A stretch of DNA of 64,000 nucleotides from Mediterraneibacter gnavus ATCC 29149 (GCF_008121495.1 NZ_CP043051.1:2685001-2749000); one strand, 5' to 3'; positions 48,410-58,048 are shown, counted from the stretch's first letter. Translations and numbers: made by a program. The notes: generated by a model from the letters alone, not told the origin.

Positions 48410-49876
48410 TGATTTTTTCTGTTTTTTCCGGCTGCTGGAAATATATGCGATAAATCCAAGACAACCCAGTGCGATCAGCATCCAGATCACAAAAATAGTC
48501 GTTCCCTGCGGGCGGAACATGTCGTAATAGCCTTTCAGATAGATCACGACTACGACCCACGGCAGGATATGTGTCATATAGAAGCGAGCTTTTGCCGGAA
48601 ACTTTAAGCCGTCTCCGCTGTTTGCTTCCTGAATGAAATTTTTCCAGCCCCATCCGTTTTTGTGCGTACAGAACAAAAGATATACAACTGAGCCGAGCGG
48701 AAGGATATTGTTGGATACAATAAAGTCTTCCAGATCCATAATGTTTGTGCCTGCGCCAAGCGGCTGGAAACCGGACCATACGCTGAATCCGAGGATACAT
48801 GGAATACTTAAAACTGTGATCAGGAGAATATTGATCCCCACGGCTTTGGTTCTCTTCCATCCAAACAGATCCATCCAGAAAGAGACAATGTTCTCGAAGA
48901 CTCCGACAATGGTGGACAGTGCCGCACAGAATAAAAACAGGAAGAATAAAGAGCCCCAGATCCGTCCTCCGGCCATCTGTGTGAAAATGTTCGGCAGCGT
49001 GATGAATACAAGTCCCGGTCCGGCATCTGGTTCTACGCCAAAAGCGAAGCAGGAAGGAATCACGATCAGCCCGGCCATCAGTGCAACGCAGGTATCCAGA
49101 AGCACAATGCTCAGAGATTCTCCGGCGAGAGAACGTTTCTTATCCAAGTAGCTGCCGAAGATGGCCATACCGCCCATTCCGATACTCAACGTAAAGAAGG
49201 CCTGACTCATAGCTCCAAAGATCACATTTCCGATACCGTTTTTGGCCATACGCTCAAAGTCCGGCACCAGGAAAAAGCGCAGCCCTTCGGAAGAGCCGGT
49301 CAGTGTCACGGAACGGATCGTCAGGATAACCATAATTCCCAACAGACAGAGCATGGTGATTTTCATGATCTTTTCCACACCTTTTTGCAGACCAATGCTG
49401 CAGATTCCAAAGGAAAGTACGATCACCAGTACCGTCCAGAACATCAGCGTCGGAACGGAAGAAAGCATTCCGGTGTATTTTTCAGAGACTTCAGAAGCTG
49501 TCACTGAGGCAAATTCTCCTTTTGCCATGCGAAAGCAGTAGTAGAGCATCCAGCCGCCTACCATAGAATAAAACATGACCAGAAGATAATTTCCGGCAAT
49601 GGCTGCCCATCTGGCGTAATGCCACCTGGTGTGCGGCGGTTCCAGTGCATTGTAGGATGTGGCAATACTTTTCTGACTTGCCCTTCCTACACTGAATTCA
49701 CATACAATGATGGGAAGTCCCAGGATGACAAGAAAGAGCAGGTATACCAGGATAAAGGCCGCTCCGCCGTATTTTCCAGCCATGTAGGGAAACTTCCAGA
49801 CGTTCCCGAGCCCGATCGCACATCCTGCAGATACCAGGATAAAACCGAGGCGGGAACCAAACTGTTCTCGTTTCAT
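48407..49876 (-). CDS. Neurotransmitter:sodium symporter (NSS) family transporter
   Basis: This 489-residue membrane protein has about 11-12 helices and is related to LeuT/MhsT. The N-terminal helix 1 motif SRLGFILVSAGCAIGLGNVW-KFPYM is diagnostic (unwound sodium/substrate site), followed by GGAAFILVYLLFLVILGLPI. Others are ASVTASEVSEKYTGM and SLSIGMGGMAIFGSYL. ATG at 49876 follows GGAGG by 5 bases; two upstream ATGs are less well placed. Likely substrates are sodium-coupled amino acids; specificity is not readable. Single gene. Confidence 0.94.
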   Translation of the reverse strand: MKREQFGSRLGFILVSAGCAIGLGNVWKFPYMAGKYGGAAFILVYLLFLVILGLPIIVCEFSVGRASQKSIATSYNALEPPHTRWHYARWAAIAGNYLLVMFYSMVGGWMLYYCFRMAKGEFASVTASEVSEKYTGMLSSVPTLMFWTVLVIVLSFGICSIGLQKGVEKIMKITMLCLLGIMVILTIRSVTLTGSSEGLRFFLVPDFERMAKNGIGNVIFGAMSQAFFTLSIGMGGMAIFGSYLDKKRSLAGESLSIVLLDTCVALMAGLIVIPSCFAFGVEPDAGPGLVFITLPNIFTQMAGGRIWGSLFFLFLFCAALSTIVGVFENIVSFWMDLFGWKRTKAVGINILLITVLSIPCILGFSVWSGFQPLGAGTNIMDLEDFIVSNNILPLGSVVYLLFCTHKNGWGWKNFIQEANSGDGLKFPAKARFYMTHILPWVVVVIYLKGYYDMFRPQGTTIFVIWMLIALGCLGFIAYISSSRKKQKKS

Positions 49877-49988
49877 AAAAACCTCCATAAACATATAATA
49901 TTATTTCTCCCCGCGGGAGTTTTCTTTGGAAACTTTGTTAGTATACCACGTTGGCGCGGCAAAGTAAAGAAAATGTTGGGTATGTACC

Positions 49989-50017
49989 TTGTCGGAAATG
50001 CGGATTTATGATAAGAT
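49989..50017 (+). promoter_or_regulatory. Possible glnS promoter
   Basis: TTGTCG (49989-49994), 17 bases, TAAGAT (50012-50017), 35 bases before the glnS start codon. Both elements are imperfect. No T-box sequence is seen upstream, unlike thrS and the cys operon. Confidence 0.55.
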
Positions 50018-50051
50018 AATCGGAAGAATGTTTGTACACGAGGAGGAATTT

Positions 50052-51716
50052 ATGGAAAACGAAGCAGTTTCAAAAAATTTCATTGAACAGGAAATAGACA
50101 AAGACCTTGCAGAAGGCGTTTACGATCATGTGTGCACCCGTTTCCCGCCAGAGCCGAACGGATATCTGCACATCGGACATGCCAAGTCCATTCTTTTGAA
50201 TTACGGACTGGCAAAAAAATACAATGGAACTTTCCATATGCGTTTTGACGATACCAACCCGACCAAAGAAAAAGTGGAGTTTGTGGATTCGATCAAAGAA
50301 GATATCCAGTGGCTGGGGGCTGACTGGGAGGATCATCTTTACTTTGCATCCGATTATTTTGAGCAGATGTACGAATGCGCAGTAAAACTGATCAAAAAAG
50401 GAAAGGCATATGTGTGTGACCTGACTCCGGAAGAGATCAGAGAGTACAGAGGGACACTGACAGAGCCTGGAAAGAACAGTCCGTACAGAGAACGCTCCGT
50501 TGAGGAAAACCTGGAGTTGTTCGAGGCAATGAAAGACGGAAAATTCAAGGATGGAGAGAAGGTGCTGCGCGCAAAGATTGATATGGCATCTCCGAATATC
50601 AATATGAGAGACCCGATCATTTACCGTGTGGCACATATGACGCATCACAATACAGGAGACAAGTGGTGTATTTATCCGATGTACGATTTTGCACATCCGA
50701 TCGAGGATGCAATTGAGCATATCACACATTCAATCTGTACACTGGAGTTTGAAGATCACCGTCCGCTGTATGACTGGGTAGTCAGAGAGTGTGAGTTTGA
50801 GATGCCGCCAAGACAGATTGAGTTTTCTAAATTATACCTGACCAATGTTGTGACCGGAAAGCGTTACATCAAAAAACTGGTAGAAGACGGTGTGGTAGAC
50901 GGATGGGATGATCCGCGCCTGGTTTCCATCGCAGCACTTCGCCGCAGAGGATTTACACCGGAGTCCATCAAGATGTTTATCGATATGTGCGGAGTATCAA
51001 AAAGCCAGAGCTCTGTAGACTATGCGATGCTGGAGTACTGTATCCGTGAGGACTTAAAGCTGAAAAAACCGCGTATGATGGCAGTACTGGATCCGATCAA
51101 GCTGGTCATTGACAATTATCCGGAAGATCAGGTGGAATATCTGGATGTGATCAACAATCTGGAGAATGAGGAGCTTGGTATGAGAAAGATTCCGTTCTGC
51201 AGAGAGCTGTATATCAACAGAGATGATTTTATGGAAGAACCGCCGAAGAAATATTTCCGTCTCTTCCCGGGCAATGAGGTACGTCTGATGCAGGCATATT
51301 TTGTAACCTGTACCGGATTTGAAAAGGATGAAGACGGCAACATCACAGTGGTACACTGTACGTATGATCCACAGACGAAGAGCGGAAGCGGATTTACCGG
51401 AAGAAAAGTCAAAGGAACGATCCACTGGGTACCGGCACCGTATGCAGTAAAAGCGGAAGTGCGCCTGTACGAGAATCTGATCGATGAAGAAAAAGGCGTT
51501 TATAATGAGGATGGTTCCATGAACTTGAACCCGAACTCCCTGACAGTCTTAAAAGACTGCTATGTAGAACCGAATTTTGAGGATGCAAAAGCATATGACA
51601 GCTTCCAGTTTGTAAGACAGGGATATTTCTGTATCGATGCAAAAGATTCCAGAGAGGATGCACTGGTATTTAACCGGATCGTGTCACTGAAGAGTTCGTT
51701 TAAACTGCCGAAATAA
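50052..51716 (+). CDS. glnS: Glutaminyl-tRNA synthetase
   Basis: GlnRS charges tRNA-Gln directly; many Firmicutes lack it and use GatCAB instead. The 554-residue protein has the class Ib start [20 protein letters not shown] ([11 protein letters not shown] signature), the AMP/tRNA region [36 protein letters not shown], and a KMSKS-equivalent region around [37 protein letters not shown] specifies GlnRS over GluRS, and C-terminal beta-barrels bind the anticodon. ATG at 50052 has AGGAGG before it. It is 13 bases upstream of the MocR gene. Confidence 0.96.
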   Translation: MENEAVSKNFIEQEIDKDLAEGVYDHVCTRFPPEPNGYLHIGHAKSILLNYGLAKKYNGTFHMRFDDTNPTKEKVEFVDSIKEDIQWLGADWEDHLYFASDYFEQMYECAVKLIKKGKAYVCDLTPEEIREYRGTLTEPGKNSPYRERSVEENLELFEAMKDGKFKDGEKVLRAKIDMASPNINMRDPIIYRVAHMTHHNTGDKWCIYPMYDFAHPIEDAIEHITHSICTLEFEDHRPLYDWVVRECEFEMPPRQIEFSKLYLTNVVTGKRYIKKLVEDGVVDGWDDPRLVSIAALRRRGFTPESIKMFIDMCGVSKSQSSVDYAMLEYCIREDLKLKKPRMMAVLDPIKLVIDNYPEDQVEYLDVINNLENEELGMRKIPFCRELYINRDDFMEEPPKKYFRLFPGNEVRLMQAYFVTCTGFEKDEDGNITVVHCTYDPQTKSGSGFTGRKVKGTIHWVPAPYAVKAEVRLYENLIDEEKGVYNEDGSMNLNPNSLTVLKDCYVEPNFEDAKAYDSFQFVRQGYFCIDAKDSREDALVFNRIVSLKSSFKLPK

Positions 51717-51729
51717 GCAGCGTGAAATT

Positions 51730-53127
51730 ATGAATGAATTGACTATAAATCTTCACACAGCATCTGAGACACCGCTGTATGAGCAGATTTATCAGCATAT
51801 TAAAAGAGAGATTCAGGAGGGAAGGATTACCAGCGGGGAAAAACTTCCCTCCAGTCGTTCTCTGTGCAAATATCTGGAAGTCAGCAGAAGCACAGTGGAG
51901 CTTGCCTATGAACAGCTGATCTCGGAAGGGTATGTGGAAGCAGTACCGTGTAAAGGGTATTTCGCGGCAGAACTGGAAGGGATGTATCGTCTGGATGTCG
52001 TTCCTGCTTTGGTGGGAGCAGAAGAAAAGACAGAGAAAAAAGAGTGGAAATATAATTTTACACCGAACGGAGTCGATCTGAACAGTTTCCCGTATAATGT
52101 CTGGCGAAGACTTGCGAAGGACAGTCTGTTAGATGACCGGGCAGAGATGTTCCGTCTGGGAGATTCTCAGGGGGAGTACGGACTGCGAAGTGCGATCAGC
52201 AGATATTTGTATCAGGCACGGGGAGTGAATGCACATCCGGATCAGATCATTATCGGAGCAGGAAATGACTATCTTCTGATGCTGCTTTCCACAGTGATCG
52301 GCCAGAATCATAAAGTAGCTCTGGAAAACCCGACCTACAAGCAGGCATACCGGCTTTTTAAAAGTCTGTCTTATGATGTATGTACAGTGGATATGGATGA
52401 GAAAGGAATGAAAGTGGCCGATCTGAAAAGTTCCGGAGCAGATATTGCGTTCGTGATGCCTTCCCATCAGTATCCGCTGGGAATCGTAATGCCCATGAAA
52501 CGCAGGATGGAACTGCTTAAGTGGGCAGCCAAAGACCCTGCACGCTATATTATCGAGGATGACTATGACAGTGAGTTTCGATACAAAGGGAAGCCTATTC
52601 CCGCGCTGCAGGGGTATGACCGATGGGAAAAGGTGATCTATATCGGAACGTTTTCAAAGTCCATCGCGCCTTCGATCCGTGTCAGCTATATGGTGCTTCC
52701 TGCGCCGCTTTTAAAGGAGTTTCAGAAAAAAAGCAGTTTTTTAAGTTCTACGGTTTCCAGGGTAGATCAGCTGATTTTACAGAAGTTTATCGAGGACGGA
52801 CATTATGAAAGGCATCTGAACCGGATCCGGACATTGTACAAGAGCCGTCATGATACGCTGATGGGCTGTTTGAAAACATTTCAGAAAATCTGTACGATAT
52901 CGGGGGAGAATGCCGGAGTACATATGCTGCTGCATTTTGCCGGTGATATGACAGAAGAAGAATTGATTCGAAAAGCTGCGGAAAAAGGCGTTCGAGTATA
53001 TGGACTTTCGCAATATTATATCGATCCTCCTGACGGGCTAAAACCGACGATCATGCTGGGATATGCCAATATCAGTGAAGATAAGATGAAAGAAGCAGTA
53101 AAATTGCTGGAAGAAGCGTGGAAGTGA
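51730..53127 (+). CDS. MocR/PdxR-type regulator (GntR helix-turn-helix + aminotransferase domain)
   Basis: The protein has 465 residues. The N-terminal GntR winged helix is at about 10-75 (PLYEQIYQHIKREIQEGRIT, KLPSSRSLCKYLEVSRSTVE). A linker precedes a fold-type I aminotransferase-like domain with PLP-binding features: NPTYKQAYRLF, MPSHQYPLGIVMP, YIIEDDYDSEFRY and the lysine in YIGTFSKSIAPSIRVSYM. Such proteins sense PLP or amino compounds and often control vitamin B6 or amino-acid genes. No pdxST genes lie nearby. It starts 13 bases after glnS, so it is probably cotranscribed with it. Confidence 0.92.
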   Translation: MNELTINLHTASETPLYEQIYQHIKREIQEGRITSGEKLPSSRSLCKYLEVSRSTVELAYEQLISEGYVEAVPCKGYFAAELEGMYRLDVVPALVGAEEKTEKKEWKYNFTPNGVDLNSFPYNVWRRLAKDSLLDDRAEMFRLGDSQGEYGLRSAISRYLYQARGVNAHPDQIIIGAGNDYLLMLLSTVIGQNHKVALENPTYKQAYRLFKSLSYDVCTVDMDEKGMKVADLKSSGADIAFVMPSHQYPLGIVMPMKRRMELLKWAAKDPARYIIEDDYDSEFRYKGKPIPALQGYDRWEKVIYIGTFSKSIAPSIRVSYMVLPAPLLKEFQKKSSFLSSTVSRVDQLILQKFIEDGHYERHLNRIRTLYKSRHDTLMGCLKTFQKICTISGENAGVHMLLHFAGDMTEEELIRKAAEKGVRVYGLSQYYIDPPDGLKPTIMLGYANISEDKMKEAVKLLEEAWK

Positions 53128-53191
53128 GAATATTCATCCGGGTAACCAGCAGCACATGTCTGCGGCGGACGGACTTTGTTCGATAAAGTAA

Positions 53192-53229
53192 AAAACAGGA
53201 ACTGTTCAAAAGTGGCCAGTTCCTGTTTT
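53192..53229. terminator. Bidirectional terminator
   Basis: AAAACAGGAACTG (53192-53204) and CAGTTCCTGTTTT (53217-53229) pair over 13 positions around a 12-base loop. It serves the MocR gene and the convergent acidic protein gene. Confidence 0.92.
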
Positions 53230-53232
53230 GCA

Positions 53233-53505
53233 TTATTCTTCCGATTCAGTATCAGTTGCTTGTGTTTCTTGGGAAGGTTCTTCTTCTGTATCAGCAGTAT
53301 CGGATGCTGCTTTGTTCAGATGCACATATCCGCGTTCCGATACCGGTTTTAAATCATTGTCCAGATCAAAATCCTCTTCTTCCATATCTTCTGTACAATC
53401 ATACTCGGAAACTGCGTCACTGTCTTTGCAGAAATAAGCAATGATCAGACCGATCGCAGTACCGACAGCCGCAAGACCAAGAAACCATTTCAAAAACTTT
53501 TTCAT
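53233..53505 (-). CDS. Small membrane-anchored acidic protein
   Basis: The protein has 90 residues. An N-terminal membrane segment (FLKWFLGLAAVGTAIGLIIA) is followed by a strongly acidic soluble part (YDCTEDMEEEDFDLDNDL) and a Thr/Glu/Ser-rich disordered tail. AAGGAG precedes the ATG. No family is recognised. It sits as a single minus-strand gene between the MocR and cls genes; divergent from cls, with a palindrome at 53587 between them. Confidence 0.75.
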   Translation of the reverse strand: MKKFLKWFLGLAAVGTAIGLIIAYFCKDSDAVSEYDCTEDMEEEDFDLDNDLKPVSERGYVHLNKAASDTADTEEEPSQETQATDTESEE

Positions 53506-53586
53506 CGTAAAAATCTCCTTTCCAGCAGATGTTATGAATCGATATCCATTGTAATACTTTTCGCCGTTAATTACAAGACCTTTGAG

Positions 53587-53606
53587 AGTTACTGTTCACA
53601 GTAACT
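53587..53606. promoter_or_regulatory. Perfect palindrome between divergent genes
   Basis: AGTTACTG-TTCA-CAGTAACT is an 8-bp perfect inverted repeat with a 4-base centre. It lies 15 bases upstream of the cls -35 and upstream of the divergent acidic protein gene, so it is well placed for an operator. As RNA it would be a short hairpin followed by TTTTG. Confidence 0.5.
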
Positions 53607-53620
53607 TTTGAGAAGCTGTA

Positions 53621-53649
53621 TTGTGGAGAAATACAAAGTGTGCTACACT
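53621..53649 (+). promoter_or_regulatory. cls promoter
   Basis: TTGTGG (53621-53626), 17 bases, TACACT (53644-53649), with TG one base before the -10. It is 36 bases before the cls start codon. Confidence 0.7.
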
Positions 53650-53684
53650 GGGGACATTGAAAAAAGCAGGGGTGAAACAAAAAG

Positions 53685-55244
53685 ATGGAACATAAAGCAG
53701 TGAAAAAAGCGAAGAAAGGGTTGTTCAGCATTGTTTTTGGCCGTACAGCACTGATCCTTATGCTTGTTCTGATCCAGCTGATCGTTCTGGTTGGAGTGGC
53801 AACGATACTGAATGACTATGCCGTCTATGTGTACGGCGGATTTACAGTTCTGGCAGCAGTGATCGTAATTTATATTATCAATGAAAGAGGAAATCCGGCA
53901 TTTAATATGACCTGGGTACTTTTGATCCTGATTTTTCCGGCATTTGGATGCCTTTTCTATATTTGGGTAAAGTCTCAGCTTGGAACAAGATATATCGGAA
54001 AGCGATTGTGTATGCTCCGGCTTGATACAGCAAAATATATGCAGCAGGAGCCTCAGGTGATTGAAGCCTTGCGTGAGAGCAAGCCGGCCAATGCAAACCT
54101 TGCGCATTATATGCAGTATCAGCTGAATTTTCCTACTTATCGGAATACACAAGTGCAATATTTTGCATGTGGAGAAGAAAAATTTCCGGTGCTTCTGGAA
54201 GAATTGAAGAAGGCGGAAAAATTTATCTTTCTGGAGTATTTTATTGTAGAAGAAGGATATATGTGGGGGTCTGTGCTGGAAATATTAAAAGAAAAAGCAG
54301 CCGCGGGCGTAGAGGTACGGTTTATGTATGACGGAATGTGCAGCATTTCGCTGCTTCCGCCCGATTATCCGAAAAAAATCCGTCGGTTCGGGATTCAGTG
54401 TAAGATGTTCAGTCCGATCCGGCCGGTACTTTCGACGACACAAAATAACCGGGATCACAGAAAAATCTGTGTGATCGACGGAAAAACAGGATTTACAGGA
54501 GGTATCAATCTGGGAGATGAATATATCAACCGGAAAGAACGGTTCGGGTACTGGAAAGATACTGCCGTCATGATCAAGGGGGATGCGGTGCAGAGTCTGA
54601 CGATGCTGTTTTTGCAGATGTGGAATGTTTCAGAATTAAAAAAAGAGAAATTTGAGCCCTATCTGACGACGATGGCAAAGGAATTAAAACCGGAGACCGG
54701 ATTTGTGCTCCCCTACGGGGACAGTCCGTACGATCATGAAAACGTAGGGGAGGAAGTGTATGTGCATATTTTGAATCATGCGAAAAAATATGTGCATATT
54801 ATGACGCCGTATCTGATTTTGGACAACGGCATGCTGGATACACTGACAAGAGCAGCAAAGAGCGGAATTGAAGTCTGCATCATCATGCCGCATATTCCGG
54901 ATAAATGGTATGCGTTTGCGGTGGCGAAGACATACTATCGGGAATTGATCGAAGCAGGAGTTAATATTTATGAATTTACACCGGGATTTGTGCATGCAAA
55001 GGTATTTGTCTCAGATGATGATACGGCAACAGTAGGAACTGTGAACCTGGATTACCGGAGTCTGTATCTGCATTTTGAATGTGGGATCTTTGTGTATGAC
55101 AATCCGGTGGTACATAAAATTGAAAAAGATTTTCAGGAAACACTGAAAAAGAGCTGTAAAGTTACAGCGTCAGATATCGGAAATACCGGTATTTTTATGC
55201 GGATCTGCGGAAGAGTGCTGCGTCTGATCGCACCTCTGATGTAG
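53685..55244 (+). CDS. cls: Cardiolipin synthase (phospholipase D type)
   Basis: Cls joins two phosphatidylglycerols into cardiolipin at the membrane. The 519 residues have two N-terminal membrane helices (about 18-45 and 48-66), a further hydrophobic segment (WVLLILIFPAFGCLFYIWV), and the two HKD catalytic motifs: DHRKICVIDGKTGFTGGINL and VHAKVFVSDDDTATVGTVNL. These HxKxxxxD motifs are complete, so the enzyme is expected to be active. GGGGTG precedes the ATG. A single gene; purA has its own promoter. Confidence 0.95.
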   Translation: MEHKAVKKAKKGLFSIVFGRTALILMLVLIQLIVLVGVATILNDYAVYVYGGFTVLAAVIVIYIINERGNPAFNMTWVLLILIFPAFGCLFYIWVKSQLGTRYIGKRLCMLRLDTAKYMQQEPQVIEALRESKPANANLAHYMQYQLNFPTYRNTQVQYFACGEEKFPVLLEELKKAEKFIFLEYFIVEEGYMWGSVLEILKEKAAAGVEVRFMYDGMCSISLLPPDYPKKIRRFGIQCKMFSPIRPVLSTTQNNRDHRKICVIDGKTGFTGGINLGDEYINRKERFGYWKDTAVMIKGDAVQSLTMLFLQMWNVSELKKEKFEPYLTTMAKELKPETGFVLPYGDSPYDHENVGEEVYVHILNHAKKYVHIMTPYLILDNGMLDTLTRAAKSGIEVCIIMPHIPDKWYAFAVAKTYYRELIEAGVNIYEFTPGFVHAKVFVSDDDTATVGTVNLDYRSLYLHFECGIFVYDNPVVHKIEKDFQETLKKSCKVTASDIGNTGIFMRICGRVLRLIAPLM

Positions 55245-55260
55245 AAAAAAGAAAAAGTGT

Positions 55261-55289
55261 TTTACAGAATGAGAAAAGTATAGTATAAT
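55261..55289 (+). promoter_or_regulatory. purA promoter
   Basis: TTTACA (55261-55266), 17 bases, TATAAT (55284-55289). The leader to the start codon is about 65 bases; no purine riboswitch fold was recognised in it. Confidence 0.85.
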
Positions 55290-55359
55290 TCATAGGGCAG
55301 TGATTCATAAGAACTGCTAATTAAGAGTTAAAAGCGATGAATACGCAGGAGGATTTGAG

Positions 55360-56640
55360 ATGGTAAAAGCAGTAGTAGGAGCTAACTGGGGCGATGAAGG
55401 AAAGGGCAAGATTACAGATATGCTCGGAAAAGAAGCCGATATCATTGTCCGTTTTCAGGGTGGAGCGAATGCAGGACATACCATTGTAAATGATTATGGA
55501 AAATTTGCGCTGCACACTTTGCCGTCAGGAGTATTCTATGACCATACGACCAGCATTATCGGAAACGGTGTGGCGCTGGATATTCCGAGATTGTTCGGAG
55601 AGGTGCAGCAGATTGTAAAACAGGGCGTACCGCAGCCAAAACTTCTTGTTTCTGACAGAGCACAGATCGTGATGTCTTATCACAAGAATTTTGATGCTTA
55701 CGAGGAAGAGCGTCTTGGAGGCAAGTCTTTTGGTTCTACAAAATCAGGAATTGCGCCGTTTTATTCCGATAAATATGCAAAGATCGGATTCCAGGTGAGC
55801 GAATTATTTGATGACGAGCTTCTGAAAGAAAAAGTGGTTCGCGTTGCAGAGCAGAAGAATGTGATTCTGGAGCACTTATACCATAAACCGTTGATCAATC
55901 CTGACGACTTATATAAAGAACTGACAGAGTACAGAGACATGGTAGCACCATTTGTATGTGATGTTTCTCTGTATCTGCACAATGCAATCAAAGAAGGCAA
56001 AGAGATTCTTCTGGAAGGACAGCTCGGTTCTCTGAAAGATCCGGATCACGGAATTTATCCGATGGTAACATCTTCTTCCACACTGGCGGCATACGGTGCG
56101 ATCGGAGCGGGAATCCCTCCGTATGAGATCAAACAGATCATCACAGTATGCAAGGCATACTCCAGTGCAGTAGGAGCAGGTGCATTTGTCAGCGAGATTT
56201 TCGGCGAGGAAGCTGATGAGCTGAGACGCCGCGGAGGAGACGGCGGTGAATTCGGAGCGACAACAGGACGTCCGAGACGTATGGGATGGTTTGACTGTGT
56301 TGCTTCCAAATACGGATGCAGGATGCAGGGGACGACAGATGTAGCGTTTACAGTTCTGGATGTACTTGGATATCTGGATGAGATTCCGGTATGTGTAGGC
56401 TATGAGATCAATGGAGAAGTGACAACAGAGTTCCCTGTAACACATCTCCTGGAAAAAGCAAAACCGGTATTGAAGACACTTCCGGGATGGAAATGTGATA
56501 TCCGCGGAATCAAGACATACGAAGAACTGCCGGAGAACTGCAGAAAGTATATTGAATTTATTGAAGAACAGATTGGATATCCGATCACAATGGTCAGCAA
56601 CGGACCGGGAAGAGACGATATCATTTATCGCAAAAGATAA
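55360..56640 (+). CDS. purA: Adenylosuccinate synthetase
   Basis: PurA converts IMP and aspartate to adenylosuccinate with GTP, the first step from IMP to AMP. The 426-residue protein has the GTP P-loop GANWGDEGKGKITDMLG, GGANAGHTI, the IMP-binding segments (GIYPMVTSSSTLAAYGAIGA), and the Asp/GTP loop GEFGATTGRPRRMGWFDCVA. AGGAGG precedes the ATG. Promoter and terminator define a single-gene unit. purL is 24 kb upstream. Confidence 0.96.
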   Translation: MVKAVVGANWGDEGKGKITDMLGKEADIIVRFQGGANAGHTIVNDYGKFALHTLPSGVFYDHTTSIIGNGVALDIPRLFGEVQQIVKQGVPQPKLLVSDRAQIVMSYHKNFDAYEEERLGGKSFGSTKSGIAPFYSDKYAKIGFQVSELFDDELLKEKVVRVAEQKNVILEHLYHKPLINPDDLYKELTEYRDMVAPFVCDVSLYLHNAIKEGKEILLEGQLGSLKDPDHGIYPMVTSSSTLAAYGAIGAGIPPYEIKQIITVCKAYSSAVGAGAFVSEIFGEEADELRRRGGDGGEFGATTGRPRRMGWFDCVASKYGCRMQGTTDVAFTVLDVLGYLDEIPVCVGYEINGEVTTEFPVTHLLEKAKPVLKTLPGWKCDIRGIKTYEELPENCRKYIEFIEEQIGYPITMVSNGPGRDDIIYRKR

Positions 56641-56652
56641 AAGGTGAACGAA

Positions 56653-56700
56653 GGTGTTCCGTATCTGCCAGCAAAAGCTGGCAGCGGAGCATCTTTTTTT
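56653..56700 (+). terminator. purA terminator
   Basis: An inner perfect stem CTGCCAGC/GCTGGCAG around AAAA is nested in an outer stem GGTGTTCCG/CGGAGCATC (G-T pairs), followed by seven T. Confidence 0.93.
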
Positions 56701-56888
56701 GTGAAAAAATGTTAAGAGATTTTTATGAAAAACTTTAGAAATCAGCCACATCGGCGTCACAATTTGACAGTAGGATAAAAGAGTGTCAGGGGACAAAAAA
56801 AGTTCTGTCAAGCAGGCGGAAAAATGACATATTTCAGAGGGCAGTATCATAAAATAATAAGGCTGAGGCCGGAAAAAGGAGGTATTTT

Positions 56889-57053
56889 ATGCGTCAGAAT
56901 AGTATACAGAACAGATTACAGATGATATCGATGGAAGAATACCTGGAGAAAAGACAGAAAATTCGAGAGACCGAAAGAAAAAGAGACAAAAAAACAGTCT
57001 GCAGGCAGCAGGAACTGGATGCTGCCGTTGCGATGGCAGAGCTGTATGTTTAA
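56889..57053 (+). CDS. Small basic helical protein (54 residues)
   Basis: ATG at 56889 is preceded by AAAGGAGG at ideal spacing. The 54-residue product is very rich in Arg, Lys, Glu and Gln (EEYLEKRQKIRETERKRDKK), helical, then ends TVCRQQELDAAVAMAELYV. It resembles no family I know; the composition could suit nucleic-acid or ribosome binding. The strong start signal and its own leader (about 185 bases after the purA terminator, with TTGACA at 56764) argue that it is real. It converges on a small membrane protein gene 11 bases away. Confidence 0.65.
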   Translation: MRQNSIQNRLQMISMEEYLEKRQKIRETERKRDKKTVCRQQELDAAVAMAELYV

Positions 57054-57063
57054 CAGAAGAACA

Positions 57064-57279
57064 TTACTCGTTCGAGTCGGAGTCATCCGTATGAGATGTA
57101 CGGGAAAAGAGTGTATAGATATATAACAGTACAGGCAGTAGGATCGTGGCGGCAATGGCAGCCATCAGAAGCTTCTGAGAGACAACGCTGTCTATAAAAG
57201 CAAAGATGAGTGTGCTGACGTAAAGAAGAACCAGCAGGATTGCTCCGATCAGTGCCATGATACGTTTTGATTTCTTCAT
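57064..57279 (-). CDS. Small two-helix membrane protein
   Basis: The protein has 71 residues: two transmembrane helices (IMALIGAILLVLLYVSTLIF; LMAAIAATILLPVLLYIYTL) and a short polar C-terminus (RTSHTDDSDSNE). AAAGGA precedes the ATG. It fits a general small membrane protein class of Lachnospiraceae with no assigned function. A 14-bp perfect hairpin lies in its leader (57308-57343). Confidence 0.75.
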   Translation of the reverse strand: MKKSKRIMALIGAILLVLLYVSTLIFAFIDSVVSQKLLMAAIAATILLPVLLYIYTLFSRTSHTDDSDSNE

Positions 57280-57307
57280 ATTAGATTCCTTTCTTTTATC
57301 TTTTTAT

Positions 57308-57343
57308 AAATCTGCCGGAGCATCTTTTTGCTCCGGCAGATTT
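57308..57343. promoter_or_regulatory. Perfect 14-bp hairpin in an intergenic region
   Basis: AAATCTGCCGGAGC (57308-57321) pairs with GCTCCGGCAGATTT (57330-57343) around an 8-base loop. It lies between the start of a minus-strand membrane protein gene and the SEC-C gene promoter. Neither side has a proper T-run for a gene ending there, so it may be a leader element or a terminator protecting against read-through. Confidence 0.55.
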
Positions 57344-57392
57344 ATTATATACAAAAGATAGAAAGATTGCAATATAGCGGTAAAATTAGTAG

Positions 57393-57421
57393 TTTACTGA
57401 CAGAGAAAAGTGTTATATAAT
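57393..57421 (+). promoter_or_regulatory. Promoter of the SEC-C gene
   Basis: TTTACT (57393-57398), 17 bases, TATAAT (57416-57421), 40 bases before the start codon. Confidence 0.75.
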
Positions 57422-57461
57422 AGAACCACGATTGAATTTCTAAGAAAAAGGAGTTTTTACA

Positions 57462-57977
57462 ATGAGTGAAAAATGTTTATTAGATCAATGGAGAGATATG
57501 GCATACGACAGAGAACTGTCCAAAGAGCAGTTAGAGAAGTTCTGGGGTCGTTATTTCAGCATTGAAAGAGGAATTTATGAGCAGCTTTTGACAGAGCCTG
57601 ATGTAGAAGTGAAAGGTACGGTCAAAGAGCTGGCTGAAAAATATGGACAGGAAGTTCTGACAATGGTAGGATTTCTGGATGGAATCAACGACAGTCTGAA
57701 AGTGCCGAATCCGATTGAGACGATGACAGAGGATACGGAAGTGAATCTGATCTTTGACAAAGAGCTGTTATACAAAAATATGATCGATGCAAAAGCAGAC
57801 TGGTTATATGAACTGCCACAGTGGAATGCTATTTTTGACGAAGAAAAGAAAAAACAGTTATACCGTGAGCAGAAACAGTCCGGTACGATCCGCAAAGGAA
57901 AGAAAATCGGAAGAAATGATCCATGTCCATGCGGAAGTGGTAAAAAATATAAAATGTGCTGTGGAAGAAATGCATAG
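57462..57977 (+). CDS. SEC-C metal-binding motif protein
   Basis: The protein has 171 residues. It ends with the SEC-C zinc motif [20 protein letters not shown] (CxCx8CC), as in SecA. The first ~120 residues are helical ([40 protein letters not shown]) and not SecA-like. Such small SEC-C proteins are common in Clostridia and may bind ribosomes or SecB-like partners; the function is not established. AAAGGAG precedes the ATG. The YdcF gene follows 71 bases later without a terminator. Confidence 0.9.
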   Translation: MSEKCLLDQWRDMAYDRELSKEQLEKFWGRYFSIERGIYEQLLTEPDVEVKGTVKELAEKYGQEVLTMVGFLDGINDSLKVPNPIETMTEDTEVNLIFDKELLYKNMIDAKADWLYELPQWNAIFDEEKKKQLYREQKQSGTIRKGKKIGRNDPCPCGSGKKYKMCCGRNA

Positions 57978-58048
57978 CAGTATATCGTATGAGAGGGAGC
58001 TCGGATGAGTCTCCCTTTTATGTTTCGAAAAAAGAACAGGAGATGAGC

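Noticed and set aside
55290-55359. Purine riboswitch before purA
   Set aside because: The 70-base leader lacks the two-loop, three-way aptamer pattern and any terminator.
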